64,000 nucleotides of DNA from Opitutia bacterium Tous-C4FEB (GTDB lineage Bacteria > Verrucomicrobiota > Verrucomicrobiia > Opitutales > Opitutaceae), in the NCBI GenBank assembly GCA_002304445.1, contig NEVA01000002.1, positions 186,001 through 250,000 on the forward strand. Reading direction: 5' to 3'. A program made the translations under genes and the position numbers. Position 1 is the stretch's first letter. Each line of letters starts with the position of its first letter. Under the pieces are notes generated by a model. That model saw nothing but the letters and a program-made list of their open reading frames with translations. It had not been told where the DNA came from and ran no database searches. Of the stretch, positions 35,660 through 44,684 are shown in pieces.

Positions 35660-36525
35660 GGGACGACGGCCTCTTGGGCGCGGGCGCGGCGCAATATCCG
35701 GCGCGAGGCGAAAACGCCGTGTTTGGGCGCAAACAACAGCGCGGCGACGAAAATCAAGGTTTGCAGCGATACGATGCAGCCGCCGGTGGCGCCGTCTAGA
35801 AAGTAGCTGAGGTAGGTGCCGAAAAACGACGTCACCGCACCCAGCGCGGCGCCGATCCGAAGCATGACGCTGAAGCGATCGGTGAGCAGATAGGCAGTCG
35901 CGCCCGGGGTGACGAGCATGGCGACGACGAGCATGGCGCCGACGGCTTGGAGCGCGGCGACGGCGGTGGCGGAAAGCAGGAGCAGCAGCGTGACGTGGAG
36001 CGCGCCGACGCGGAGGCCGAGGGCGCGGGCTTGGTTGGGGTCGAAGCAGAAGAGCATCAAGTCGCGCCATTTCAGCGCGAGGACGATCAGGCAGACCGCC
36101 GACACGATGACGACTTGGACGACATCGCCGGTGGCGATTCCGAGAATGTTGCCAAAGATAATTCCCTTCAAATCAACCCGGCTGGGAAACAGCGAGATGA
36201 GCAGTAGGCCGAGGGCGAAGAACGCCGTGAATACGATCCCGATCACGGCGTCTTCCCGAACGGGCGTTTTCATTTTGACGAAGGCCATGGCACCCGCGGC
36301 GAGCAGGCCGCTGGTAAAGGCCCCGACGGCGAACGGAAGCCCGAGCAGGTAGGCGATGGCGACGCCGGGGACCACGGCGTGGGAGAGCGCGTCACCCATG
36401 AGCGACCAACCCTTGAGCGTCACGAAACCGGAGAGCAGTCCGCAGACGCCGCCGATGAGCGCACTCGTCCACAGGGCGGTGACCATGTAGTCGTAGTGGA
36501 ACGGTGCGAGTAGGGAGGTGAACAC
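35656..36525 (-). CDS. Metal ABC transporter permease 1 (Mn/Fe/Zn family)
   Basis: 289 residues if started at GTG 36525 (VFTSLLAPFHYDYMVTAL), which aligns with the start of the second permease (MIEHLVEPLRFGFMQQAL). An ATG at 36486 would give 276 residues and lose this conserved segment. Blocks include GWSLMGDALSHAVVPGVAIA, IIFGNILGIATGD, CFDPNQARALGLRVG and AMLVVAMLVTPGATAYLLTD. It lies 52 bases after the ATPase gene; a REP-like palindrome fills that gap. Confidence 0.9.
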   Translation of the reverse strand: MFTSLLAPFHYDYMVTALWTSALIGGVCGLLSGFVTLKGWSLMGDALSHAVVPGVAIAYLLGLPFAVGAFTSGLLAAGAMAFVKMKTPVREDAVIGIVFTAFFALGLLLISLFPSRVDLKGIIFGNILGIATGDVVQVVIVSAVCLIVLALKWRDLMLFCFDPNQARALGLRVGALHVTLLLLLSATAVAALQAVGAMLVVAMLVTPGATAYLLTDRFSVMLRIGAALGAVTSFFGTYLSYFLDGATGGCIVSLQTLIFVAALLFAPKHGVFASRRILRRARAQEAVVP

Positions 36526-36538
36526 GGGCGTGGTGGTA

Positions 36539-36560
36539 GGCGGCGAGCAAGCTCGCGCCC
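36539..36560. repeat. REP-like palindrome between ATPase and permease genes
   Basis: The core is GCGAGC-AA-GCTCGC at 36543-36556, flanked by GTAGGCG and GCC, in the 52-base gap between the ATPase stop and permease start. It resembles REP-type palindromes of related genomes, and a second palindrome of the same style is at 51396-51416. Confidence 0.5.
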
Positions 36561-36577
36561 GGCGTCGGACTGGGGCG

Positions 36578-37495
36578 TTAGCTTTTCCCTTTCTGTTCTT
36601 CTTCGCGGTCGGACATGAGCTGCTCGCGGCCGGTGCGGTCGAGGTATTCGAGGTGCCCGCGCTTGCCGAGGACGAGAGGCCGCTCGTCGTCGGTGAGGAC
36701 GGTGACGGAGCGGCCGTCGTGGTCGTTGACGGTGGACTGGGCCAGATCGAAGAGGCGCAGGGCGCCGCCGAACGCGCGCGTGAGATTCTCGGCGGTGAAC
36801 ACCTCGGACGTCGGGCCGTAGGCGAGCACGGTGCGGTTGATGAGCACGACTTGATCGCAGAATTCGGGGACGGAGCCAAGGTTGTGGGTGGAAACGAGAA
36901 TGAGCCGACCCTCGTCGCGGAGTTCGCGGAGCAAACTCACGATCGCCTCCTCTGTGCCGACATCGACGCCGGTAAAGGGCTCGTCGAGGAGGATGACGCG
37001 GCCGGCTTGAGCGAGGGCGCGGGCCACGAAGACGCGTTTCTTTTGCCCGCCGGAAAGCTCGCCGATCTGGCGGTCGCGGTAATCCCACATGCCGACGCGG
37101 CGCAGGCTGGTCTCGACGGCGGACCGGTCGGCTGCGGAGGCGATCCGCAGGAAATTCATGTAACCATAGCGGCCCATCATGACGACGTCGTGCACGCTGA
37201 CGGGAAACGTCCAGTCGACTTCTTCGGCCTGCGGCACGTAGGCGACCCAACTCCGCTTCTGCGCTTCGCGGACCGGACGGCCGTCGATTTCGACGCGGCC
37301 GGTGGTCGGGGTGACGAAGCCCATGAGGGCCTTGAACAACGTGGATTTACCCGAGCCGTTGACGCCGACGAGCGCGCAGATAGTGCCGCCGGCCAGCCGG
37401 AAACTCGCGTCCCGGAGAGCGGTCAGCCCGTTGGGATAAGTGACGGCGACATCGATTGCGGCCAATGAGAGTGGGGGAGAAAACGAGGTGGGCAC
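36578..37495 (-). CDS. Metal ABC transporter ATPase (Mn/Fe/Zn family)
   Basis: 305 residues from GTG 37495; no nearby ATG suits. Walker A is GVNGSGKS (44-51), then the [20 protein letters not shown] block typical of manganese/zinc-type ATPases, signature [15 protein letters not shown], Walker [13 protein letters not shown] and H-loop LVSTHNLG. About 55 residues extend past the usual end (from [10 protein letters not shown] to a Glu/Lys tail EEEQKGKS). It starts 13 bases after the binding-protein gene. Confidence 0.93.
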   Translation of the reverse strand: MPTSFSPPLSLAAIDVAVTYPNGLTALRDASFRLAGGTICALVGVNGSGKSTLFKALMGFVTPTTGRVEIDGRPVREAQKRSWVAYVPQAEEVDWTFPVSVHDVVMMGRYGYMNFLRIASAADRSAVETSLRRVGMWDYRDRQIGELSGGQKKRVFVARALAQAGRVILLDEPFTGVDVGTEEAIVSLLRELRDEGRLILVSTHNLGSVPEFCDQVVLINRTVLAYGPTSEVFTAENLTRAFGGALRLFDLAQSTVNDHDGRSVTVLTDDERPLVLGKRGHLEYLDRTGREQLMSDREEEQKGKS

Positions 37496-37508
37496 GGGAA
37501 GTGGAAAC

Positions 37509-38450
37509 TTAGCGCGGCGGTGGGTTCCCTGCGCCGAGAAACGCCCGCACGATCGTGTCGGCATTGTAGCGGAGCAAGTCGAGGTAGGTCGGGGCCGGGC
37601 CGGAGGCGTCGGTGAGGGAATCGACGTAGAGGACGCCGCCGTAGCGGGCCCCAGTTTCCTTCGCCACCTGGCGGGCGGGTTTGTCGCTGATCGTGCTTTC
37701 GCTGAAGACGACGGGGATTTTGTGTTCGCGGACGAGGTCGATCACGCGGCGGACCTGTTGGGGCGTGCCTTGGGCATCGGCGTTGATGGGCCAAAGGTAG
37801 AGCTGGCGCAGGCCGTAATCGCGGCAGAGGTAGGAGAATGCGCCCTCGCTGGTCACGAGCCAACGCTGGGCGGCGGGGATGCGCTCGATCTGCGCGCGGA
37901 CGGGAGCGTCGAGGGCGCGGATCTTTGCCGAGTAAGCGGCGGCATTGGCGGCATAGGCGGCGGCGTTGGCGGGATCAACGCGGGCGAGGGCGGACCGGAT
38001 GTTTTCGACGTAGACGAGGGCGTTGGCGGGCGACATCCAGGCGTGGGGATTGGCGCGGCCGGTATACGGTCCATCGGTGATGCCCATGGGCTCGATGCCC
38101 TGCGTCAACACGACCTGCGGGACGCCGCGGACGTTTTCGAAAAACTTCTCGAACCAGCGCTCGAGGTTCAGGCCGTTCCACAGGACGAGGGACGCCCGCT
38201 GGGTCTTGACGATATCCCTCGGGGTGGGCTCGTAGCCGTGGATTTCGGAGCCCGGCTTGGTGAGGGAATCGACGTCGGCGTGCTCGCCGGCAACGTTGCG
38301 GGCCATGTCGGCCAAGATGGTGAATGTGGTGAGCACGCGGGGCCGAGCGGAGTCGGCGGCGAGGGCCGGGAGGCAGAGACCGGTGAGCGCCACGAACAGC
38401 AGCGAGATGCCACAGCCTCTTGATTTGGTGAGAATATCAATCTTAGGCAT
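37509..38450 (-). CDS. Manganese/iron-type ABC substrate-binding protein (PsaA/TroA family)
   Basis: 313 residues from ATG 38450, with a signal peptide ending near residue 32. All four metal ligands of the PsaA type are in register: H71 (IHGYEP), H136 (NPHAWMS), E202 (TSEGAF) and D277 (LYVDSL). A Glu at the third position and no His-rich loop favour Mn2+ or Fe2+ over Zn2+. It captures the metal in the periplasm for the ATPase and permeases that follow. The divergent neighbour is mntR, which supports manganese. Confidence 0.92.
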   Translation of the reverse strand: MPKIDILTKSRGCGISLLFVALTGLCLPALAADSARPRVLTTFTILADMARNVAGEHADVDSLTKPGSEIHGYEPTPRDIVKTQRASLVLWNGLNLERWFEKFFENVRGVPQVVLTQGIEPMGITDGPYTGRANPHAWMSPANALVYVENIRSALARVDPANAAAYAANAAAYSAKIRALDAPVRAQIERIPAAQRWLVTSEGAFSYLCRDYGLRQLYLWPINADAQGTPQQVRRVIDLVREHKIPVVFSESTISDKPARQVAKETGARYGGVLYVDSLTDASGPAPTYLDLLRYNADTIVRAFLGAGNPPPR

Positions 38451-38490
38451 GACTATACTTTGTTCCGGCGCGGAAGTTAGGGGCAACTAA
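38443..38490. promoter_or_regulatory. Candidate MntR operators between the Mn importer and mntR
   Basis: Two related inverted motifs lie in the divergent gap: TTAG-GGGCAA-CTAA (38477-38490, perfect arms) and TTAG-GCATGA-CTAT (38443-38456, one mismatch). Their starts are 34 bases apart. The second overlaps the importer start codon and a TATAGT hexamer read on the minus strand. DtxR/MntR-family operators are AT-rich palindromes with TTAG/CTAA-like arms. Confidence 0.5.
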
Positions 38491-38540
38491 AAACGATTGC
38501 GGGGTTGAATTGGGACCGAAGTCCGGCACGGTGATCGGCC

Positions 38541-39038
38541 GTGTCGACTTCCAACCCCCGCACCGGTCCCCGCAAAAAAACGGCTGCATCCGCATCGCGC
38601 GGGGCGCGCTCCCGGAAGCCGGCGGGGTTGAAACCGTCGGCCGCCCGCGAGGATTATCTGGAATGTATTTCGCAGCTGATCGGCAGCAAAGGCTATGCCC
38701 GGGCCGTGGACATCGCGGCGACGCTGGAAATCGCGCAGGCCAGCGTGACGAACATGACCCAGCGGCTGGCGATCGAAGGGTTGCTCAAGTACGAGAAGTA
38801 TCGGGGGGTCACCCTCACGGCGGAGGGTGAGAAGCTGGCGGCCGACATCATTTTGCGGCATCTGATTTTGACCCGTCTGCTGCGGCATTTCGGCATGGAT
38901 GAACACACGATCTACCGCGATGTGGAGGGAATGGAGCATCATGTGAGCCGGCAGGCGCTGCGAGGATTCAAGGCCCTGACGGAAGCTTTGGATGCGAGTC
39001 CCGAGTTGGTGAAACGGGTGCGCTTGGCGATGGGGTGA
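38541..39038 (+). CDS. mntR: Manganese-responsive regulator MntR (DtxR family)
   Basis: 165 residues from GTG 38541. The winged helix covers about 38-98 (GYARAVDIAATLEIAQASVT as recognition region). Every metal ligand of Bacillus MntR is present with exact spacing: D38, E41, H107, E129, E132 and H133. No SH3-like C-terminal domain is present, as in MntR and unlike DtxR. An unusual feature is a basic, Ser/Arg/Lys/Ala-rich N-terminal tail of about 35 residues. It would repress the divergent importer when Mn2+ is ample. Confidence 0.93.
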   Translation: MSTSNPRTGPRKKTAASASRGARSRKPAGLKPSAAREDYLECISQLIGSKGYARAVDIAATLEIAQASVTNMTQRLAIEGLLKYEKYRGVTLTAEGEKLAADIILRHLILTRLLRHFGMDEHTIYRDVEGMEHHVSRQALRGFKALTEALDASPELVKRVRLAMG

Positions 39039-39111
39039 GACTGGGGAGAAATTTTGGAGTTTCGCGCGTGGCTCCCTTGCCAACGGCGCGGGGGGGCACT
39101 ACCGGTAGCGC

Positions 39112-41712
39112 ATGTTAGTGAGTCGGAATTTACGCCTGCCTCACGCCCTGCGCTACGGCGCCCGGCGATCTTTCGGCGTCGCCTTGCTGGCGGTGGGGTT
39201 GCTGGCGGGAGCGGCGAGCGCGGCCGACGCACCGGCGGGGCAAACCGAGTTTTTCGCGGGAGAGTATACGGAGGCGTTAAAAAAGGCGGCGGCGGCGGTC
39301 GAGGACATGCCGGGTGGCGAAGACGGACAACTGCTGCGGATCGAGATTTTGCTCGCGCAAGGCCGCGCGGAAGCGGCCGACGAGGCGTTGACGGAGGCGT
39401 TGCGTGTTCTGCCCCAAAGCCTGCGTCTGGTGTGGTTGGGGCGCGACGTGGCGTTTGCCAACGGCCGGCCCGAGGTGGCGGCGCTCCGGCTCGATCAAGT
39501 GCGGCAGCTCTACGGGAGCCGACCGAGCGCCTACCGCAACCCGGCGGACTTGGTGGTGTTTGGCCGCGCGGCGTTGCTGCTCGGAGCGGATCCCAAGGAT
39601 GTGCTGACGAAAGTTTATGCCCCGGCGCAGAAGGCCGCTCCGAATCGGCGCGACGTTTACCTCGCGCGCGGCGAACTCGCCTTGTCGAAAGGTGATTATG
39701 CGCTGGCGGCAACCGCGTTTCAGGAAGGCGTGAAGCAAGTGCCGAACGATCCTGATCTGCTGAGCGGTCTCGCGCGGGCCCATGAAGAAGGCGATCGCAA
39801 GGAAATGCTCGCCGCGCTTTTGGCGGCGTTGAAGCTAAACCCGCGGCATGTGCCGAGTCTTTTGCTCCAAGCGGATCACGCGATCGATGGCGAACGGTAT
39901 GCCGACGCCGAGGAAAATCTCGCGACCGTGTTGAGCGTGAATCCCGATCAGCCCGATGCCTGGGCCTTGCGGGCGGTGTTGGCACACCTGCGCAACGATC
40001 CGGCGGCCGAGGCCTCGGCCCGGGCGGCGGCGCTGCGCGTGTGGGCGACCAATCCGCGCGTGGATTGGCGCATCGGAGAGAAACTCTCGAAGAAATATCG
40101 CTTCGCCGAAGGCGCGGAGCGGCAGCGGCAGGCCCTGCAATTCGATAAAACCTACCTGGCGGCGAAGGCGCAGCTCGCGTCCGATTTGCTGCGGTTGGGC
40201 GAGGATGCCGAAGGGTGGCGGCTCGCCCAAGAGGTGCACAAGGAGGACGGCTACGATGTGGAAGCGTTCAACCTCGTGACGCTGCAGGACACGATGGCGA
40301 AGTTTACGACGCTGCGGAACGAGGACTTCGTCGTTCGTATGACGGCGCACGAGGCGGCGGTTTACGGGCCGCTGGTGATGGATCTGCTGGGCCGGGCGAA
40401 GACGGCGCTGGTCGAAAAATACGGGGCCGAACTCATCGCGCCGACCACGATCGACATCTTTGCGGACCCGAAAGATTTCGCCGTGCGGACGTTTGGCATG
40501 CCGGATATCCCGGGGTTTCTCGGCGTGTGCTTCGGCCGCGTGGTGACGGCGAACAGCCCGGCGTCGACGGCAAAATCCAACACGAATTGGCAGTCGGTGA
40601 TGTGGCACGAGTTCTGTCACGTGGTCACGCTCCAGCTCACCAAAAACAAGATGCCGCGGTGGTTGAGCGAAGGGATTTCGGTTTACGAAGAACGACAGGC
40701 AAATCCGGCGTGGGGCCAGCACATGACGCCCGTTTACCGGGAACTCATCTTGAAAGAAGGCCGCGAAGGATTGACGCCGGTGCGCAGCATGAGCGCGGCG
40801 TTTCTGGCGCCGCCGACGCCGGAGCGGCTGCAGTTTGCCTATTATCAGGCGTCGCTGGTGGTGGAGTTCCTGATCGCAAAGCACGGACTCGACAAATTGC
40901 GCGCCGTGCTGCGGGCCTTGCGGGATGGGGACGATATCAACCGGGCGCTGGCGCGGCACATCGCGCCGCTGGACGAGATCGAGCCGGCGTTTGTCGCTTA
41001 CGCCCGCGATCTCGCGAGAGCGATGGGCCCGGACCTTAACTGGGATAAGCCTGAAAAAGAGCTGCTCCGCCCGGATGCCGCCGTGCAGTTGCAAGGGTGG
41101 AGCGCGTTGAGGCCGAGGAATTACTGGTTGGAGCAGCGACGCATCCGGATGTTGCTCGACGACAAGCAATGGGCGGAAGCGAAGAGCGCGCTCACGGCAT
41201 TGTTGAACCATTATCCCGATCAACGTGGTGACGACAGCGCGTTGCGGTTGCTCGCGCAGGTGCAGCGGGAGCTCAAGGAAACGGCGGCGGAGCGGGAGAC
41301 TTTGCGGAAGTGGGCCGCAATCGACGGTGAGGCGGCGGACGCCTACTTGCGGCTGGCGGAGCTGGCGGCGGCGGATGGCGAGTGGCCCGAGGTTAAGCTG
41401 AACGCCCGGCGGTTTTTGGAAATCAATCCGCTCGTGCCCGCGCCATGGCGCTTGCTGGCCAAGGCGAGCGCGGCGGGCCCAGATACGGCGACGGCGATCA
41501 TGGCCAACCGGACGCTGCTGCGGTTTGATCCGGCCAACCCCTCAGACGTGCATTTTGAGTTGGCGCGGCTGTTGCAGAAAACGGGCGACCCTGCGGCACG
41601 GCGTGAAGTCCTGTTGGCTCTCGAAGACGCGCCGAGGCACCGGGCGGCACTGTCGTTGTTATTGGAGATCGACGCGGCCCGACCGGCCGGGTCGCCCTCA
41701 CCCCAACCATGA
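39112..41712 (+). CDS. Exported TPR protein with HExxH metallopeptidase domain
   Basis: 866 residues. A signal peptide covers residues 18-38 (GVALLAVGLLAGAASAADA). TPR-like helices fill about 45-370 and 680-850. The centre holds a gluzincin motif H499-E-F-C-H503 with the downstream Glu in MPRWLSEGISVYEE, the peptidase-MA pattern. It is therefore a probable periplasmic zinc protease on a repeat scaffold. It is the first gene of the nine-gene MoxR-type module, its stop overlapping the next start (ATGA). Substrate unknown. Confidence 0.85.
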   Translation: MLVSRNLRLPHALRYGARRSFGVALLAVGLLAGAASAADAPAGQTEFFAGEYTEALKKAAAAVEDMPGGEDGQLLRIEILLAQGRAEAADEALTEALRVLPQSLRLVWLGRDVAFANGRPEVAALRLDQVRQLYGSRPSAYRNPADLVVFGRAALLLGADPKDVLTKVYAPAQKAAPNRRDVYLARGELALSKGDYALAATAFQEGVKQVPNDPDLLSGLARAHEEGDRKEMLAALLAALKLNPRHVPSLLLQADHAIDGERYADAEENLATVLSVNPDQPDAWALRAVLAHLRNDPAAEASARAAALRVWATNPRVDWRIGEKLSKKYRFAEGAERQRQALQFDKTYLAAKAQLASDLLRLGEDAEGWRLAQEVHKEDGYDVEAFNLVTLQDTMAKFTTLRNEDFVVRMTAHEAAVYGPLVMDLLGRAKTALVEKYGAELIAPTTIDIFADPKDFAVRTFGMPDIPGFLGVCFGRVVTANSPASTAKSNTNWQSVMWHEFCHVVTLQLTKNKMPRWLSEGISVYEERQANPAWGQHMTPVYRELILKEGREGLTPVRSMSAAFLAPPTPERLQFAYYQASLVVEFLIAKHGLDKLRAVLRALRDGDDINRALARHIAPLDEIEPAFVAYARDLARAMGPDLNWDKPEKELLRPDAAVQLQGWSALRPRNYWLEQRRIRMLLDDKQWAEAKSALTALLNHYPDQRGDDSALRLLAQVQRELKETAAERETLRKWAAIDGEAADAYLRLAELAAADGEWPEVKLNARRFLEINPLVPAPWRLLAKASAAGPDTATAIMANRTLLRFDPANPSDVHFELARLLQKTGDPAARREVLLALEDAPRHRAALSLLLEIDAARPAGSPSPQP

Positions 41713-42620
41713 GGAAAGCTCCGCTGATCGTCGTCTGCTTCGCCTTTGGCTCCGGGCTTTTGCTGGCGCAGCGATGGTATGGCGAGGGCAGCGGCATTGA
41801 TGAGAACACGCGGACGGCGCGAGAAGTGGCCTCCCACAGCACAGGCACGCCGGAGTGGAGCAACCGGCCGGGCTTCGAAAAGGACGTGTTTACGTTTGCG
41901 CGGATCCGCTACTCTTCGGGCGGCGGTCGCTCATCGTTTGCCGGCGGTTTCGGTCAACGGGTCGGTGGCTTCGGCCGGCGCGGCCGGGCAAATTCCTGGG
42001 CCATCGATACGCCCGACAGCGATCTCAATCTCTCCTATCGCCTCCAGCAGATGACCTCGATGAAGGTCGACCCCGATGGTCGTTATCTGCGCCTGACTGA
42101 CCCGGAGCTCGCCGAGTATCCGTTCATTTACATCGTCGAGCCCGGCGGCCTCAACCTTAGCGACGACGAGGTGTCGGCGTTGAGGCGTTACTTGCTGAAC
42201 GGCGGGTTCCTAATGCTCGACGATTTCTGGGGTGCGGCGCAGTGGGACAACATGGCCGGCGAGCTCAAAAAGGTGCTGCCGGAGCGCACCTTTTCCGAAC
42301 TGCCGATGGACCACCCGGTGTACACGGCGGTGTTTCAGATCAAAGCCAAGGGCCAGGTGCCGAGCGTGTATCTGGGCATGCAGAGCGAATACGACCCCGA
42401 TCGCCGCACGTGGGAGGACCACGGGCCCGACAGCGAGCAGGTGCACCATCGCGGGCTGTTCGACGACAAAGGCCGCCTCATGGTTTTGGCGTTGCACAAC
42501 ACCGACAACGGCGACGGTTGGGAGCGTGAAGGCGAGAGCGACTACTACTTCAAAAATTTCTCGGAGAAAATCGCGTATCCGCTCGGGATAAATGTGATGT
42601 TTTACGTGATGACGCACTAG
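41709..42620 (+). CDS. DUF4159 protein, copy 1
   Basis: 303 residues with an N-terminal signal peptide (LIVVCFAFGSGLLLAQ). The core carries the DUF4159 pattern RPGFEKDVFTFARIRY, LSYRLQQMTSMKVDPDGR, LSDDEVSALRRYLLNGGFLM and the end NFSEKIAYPLGINVMFYVMT (parts). DUF4159 has a flavodoxin/glutaminase-like fold and occurs with MoxR and VWA proteins, but has no known activity. A Gly/Arg-rich stretch near 70-95 is specific to this copy. It is clearly a tandem duplicate of the next gene. Confidence 0.85.
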   Translation: MRKAPLIVVCFAFGSGLLLAQRWYGEGSGIDENTRTAREVASHSTGTPEWSNRPGFEKDVFTFARIRYSSGGGRSSFAGGFGQRVGGFGRRGRANSWAIDTPDSDLNLSYRLQQMTSMKVDPDGRYLRLTDPELAEYPFIYIVEPGGLNLSDDEVSALRRYLLNGGFLMLDDFWGAAQWDNMAGELKKVLPERTFSELPMDHPVYTAVFQIKAKGQVPSVYLGMQSEYDPDRRTWEDHGPDSEQVHHRGLFDDKGRLMVLALHNTDNGDGWEREGESDYYFKNFSEKIAYPLGINVMFYVMTH

Positions 42621-42621
42621 C

Positions 42622-43635
42622 ATGATGACTCTGCGCAAAGCTTTGAAAATTACGTCGGTCCTGCTCTTTGCGGCCGGCGGGGTGGCGGGTTTCGCCCAGT
42701 TTGGGCCCAACGATCCCAATCGCTTTCGTTTTGGGTCCGGCGGCAGCGGCGGTTACGGAGGGCGGGGAAATTATTATTCGCCGATCATCCGGACCGAGGG
42801 CGGAGTGCTGGTGAACGAAGACTCGGTCCGCACCGCTCGCGAGACCGCACCCAACAGCACGGACACGCCGACTTGGATAAACCGGCCTGGTTTCGAGAAC
42901 GATGTTTTCACGTTTGCCCGTGTGATCTTCAAATCAAAGGACGACTCGGGCTACCTAGGGACTTACAATTGGGGGGCCGGGCCACACCTGAATTGGTGGG
43001 TAGATTTCCCGGACGCCGATTTGAATTTTTCCCTCCGGCTCCAGCAAATGACGTCGATCCGGACCGATCCCGACGGCCGGGTCTTGAAGCTCACTGATCC
43101 GAATCTGAATAACTACCCGTTCCTTTACATGACGCATCCGGGCTACATCAAACTGTCCGACGCGGAGGTGACGGCTCTGTCCCGATACTTGCGCAATGGC
43201 GGCGTGTTGTTGATCAACGATTTTTGGAGCGCGCTCGAATGGAAGAACTTTGAGACCCAGATGCAGCGGGTTTTGCCCGGACGGACCTGGACGGAGCTTG
43301 AGACCGATCACCCGATCTTCAACTGCGTCTACAAAATCGAAGGACCGATGCAACGGCTACAGGTGCCAACCATGCAGTTCTGGGATCGAAGTTTCGATCC
43401 GAATAATCCCAACTCACGTCTTCAGCAGGTGAATCGCGGTGAAGGGTCCGAAAAGAAGCACATCCGCGCGTGGCACGACGACCGGCAACGCATCTCGATC
43501 CTCGCGATTCACAACAGCGACGTCGCCGACGGTTGGGAGCGCGAGGGCGAGTATGAGGATTATTTCAAAACGTTTTCCGAGAAAATAGCCTATCCGTTAG
43601 GCGTGAATATCGTCTTCTACCTGATGACCCACTAA
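42622..43635 (+). CDS. DUF4159 protein, copy 2
   Basis: 337 residues with a signal peptide (ITSVLLFAAGGVAGFAQ). It shares long blocks with copy 1: RPGFENDVFTFARVIF, LRLQQMTSIRTDPDGR, LSRYLRNGGVLLINDFW and FSEKIAYPLGVNIVFYLMTH. It differs by a WGAGPHLNWWVDFPDADLNF stretch and a longer WDRSFDPNNPNSRLQQ loop. It starts one base after copy 1 ends, and its own stop shares a base with the moxR start (TAATG). Confidence 0.85.
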   Translation: MMTLRKALKITSVLLFAAGGVAGFAQFGPNDPNRFRFGSGGSGGYGGRGNYYSPIIRTEGGVLVNEDSVRTARETAPNSTDTPTWINRPGFENDVFTFARVIFKSKDDSGYLGTYNWGAGPHLNWWVDFPDADLNFSLRLQQMTSIRTDPDGRVLKLTDPNLNNYPFLYMTHPGYIKLSDAEVTALSRYLRNGGVLLINDFWSALEWKNFETQMQRVLPGRTWTELETDHPIFNCVYKIEGPMQRLQVPTMQFWDRSFDPNNPNSRLQQVNRGEGSEKKHIRAWHDDRQRISILAIHNSDVADGWEREGEYEDYFKTFSEKIAYPLGVNIVFYLMTH

Positions 43636-44669
43636 TGAGCATTGCCCCTCCTCCCGCTCTCGTCCCCGACGCCTTCCAAGCCGAGCGCGCCGCCGTCGAA
43701 CAACTCATCGCCGGCCGCGCGCGCATCGACGCGGAGCTGGCCAAAGCGATCGTCGGCCAACGCGCCGTGATCGAGCAGATCCTGCTCGCGCTGCTGGCGG
43801 GCGGGCACGTCCTGATCACCGGTGCTCCCGGTCTGGCGAAGACGCTGCTCGTGAAGTCGATCGCGCAGATCTTTCACCTGAAGTTCCAGCGCATCCAGTT
43901 TACGCCCGATCTGATGCCGGCGGACATCACGGGCACCGAGATTCTGCAGGACGGGGAGGGCGGACGGAAACTCGCCTTCGTGCCCGGACCGATTTTTGCG
44001 AATCTGGTGCTGGCCGATGAGATTAACCGCACGCCGCCGAAGACGCAGGCCGCGCTGCTCGAGGCGATGCAGGAGCACCAGGTCACGGCCGCGGGCGTGC
44101 GCCACGCGTTGCCGGAGCCGTTCTTTGTGCTCGCGACGCAGAATCCGATCGAGATGGAAGGCACCTATCCGCTGCCCGAGGCGCAGCTCGACCGCTTTAT
44201 GTTTAACGTCGTCATGGATTATCTGCCCGAAGATGACGAAGTGCGGGTCATCTCGCAGACCACCGGCGGCAAGCCGGCGGCGATTGAGCCGCTGTTTACG
44301 GGGGAGGATGTGCTGCAGTTTCACCAGCTGGTGCGGGCCGTGCCGGTCGCCGACGACATGGTGCGCTATGCGGTGCGGATCGCCGCGGCGTCACGGCCGC
44401 GGCAAACGGGCACGCCGGATTTCATCAACGACTGGGTGAGCTGGGGGGCGGGCACGCGCGCGGCGCAGTTTCTGGTGCTTGGCGCCAAGGCCCGGACGCT
44501 GCTGCAAGGCCGGGCGCATGTGACGGCCGAGGACATCCAGGCACTCGTAGCGCCCGTGCTGCGACACCGCGTGTTGCTCAACTACCGCGCCGAGGCCGAC
44601 GGCATGCGCGTGGAAGAAGTGATCCGCCGCCTGGTCGCGGCCGTGCCGGTGCCGGTGAAGGCGGCGTAA
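43635..44669 (+). CDS. MoxR-family AAA+ ATPase
   Basis: 344 residues. Walker A is GAPGLAKT (63-70), Walker B lies in LVLADEINRTPPKTQAALLEAM, sensor 1 in FFVLATQNPIEMEGTYPLPEA and the AQLDRFMF block follows. A C-terminal lid with an arginine-rich helix completes the domain. MoxR ATPases act as chaperones that load metal or assemble VWA-domain partners, usually the DUF58 and Bat proteins encoded beside them. That is exactly the context here. Confidence 0.95.
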   Translation: MSIAPPPALVPDAFQAERAAVEQLIAGRARIDAELAKAIVGQRAVIEQILLALLAGGHVLITGAPGLAKTLLVKSIAQIFHLKFQRIQFTPDLMPADITGTEILQDGEGGRKLAFVPGPIFANLVLADEINRTPPKTQAALLEAMQEHQVTAAGVRHALPEPFFVLATQNPIEMEGTYPLPEAQLDRFMFNVVMDYLPEDDEVRVISQTTGGKPAAIEPLFTGEDVLQFHQLVRAVPVADDMVRYAVRIAAASRPRQTGTPDFINDWVSWGAGTRAAQFLVLGAKARTLLQGRAHVTAEDIQALVAPVLRHRVLLNYRAEADGMRVEEVIRRLVAAVPVPVKAA

Positions 44670-44684
44670 GGCTCCGCGCTCACG

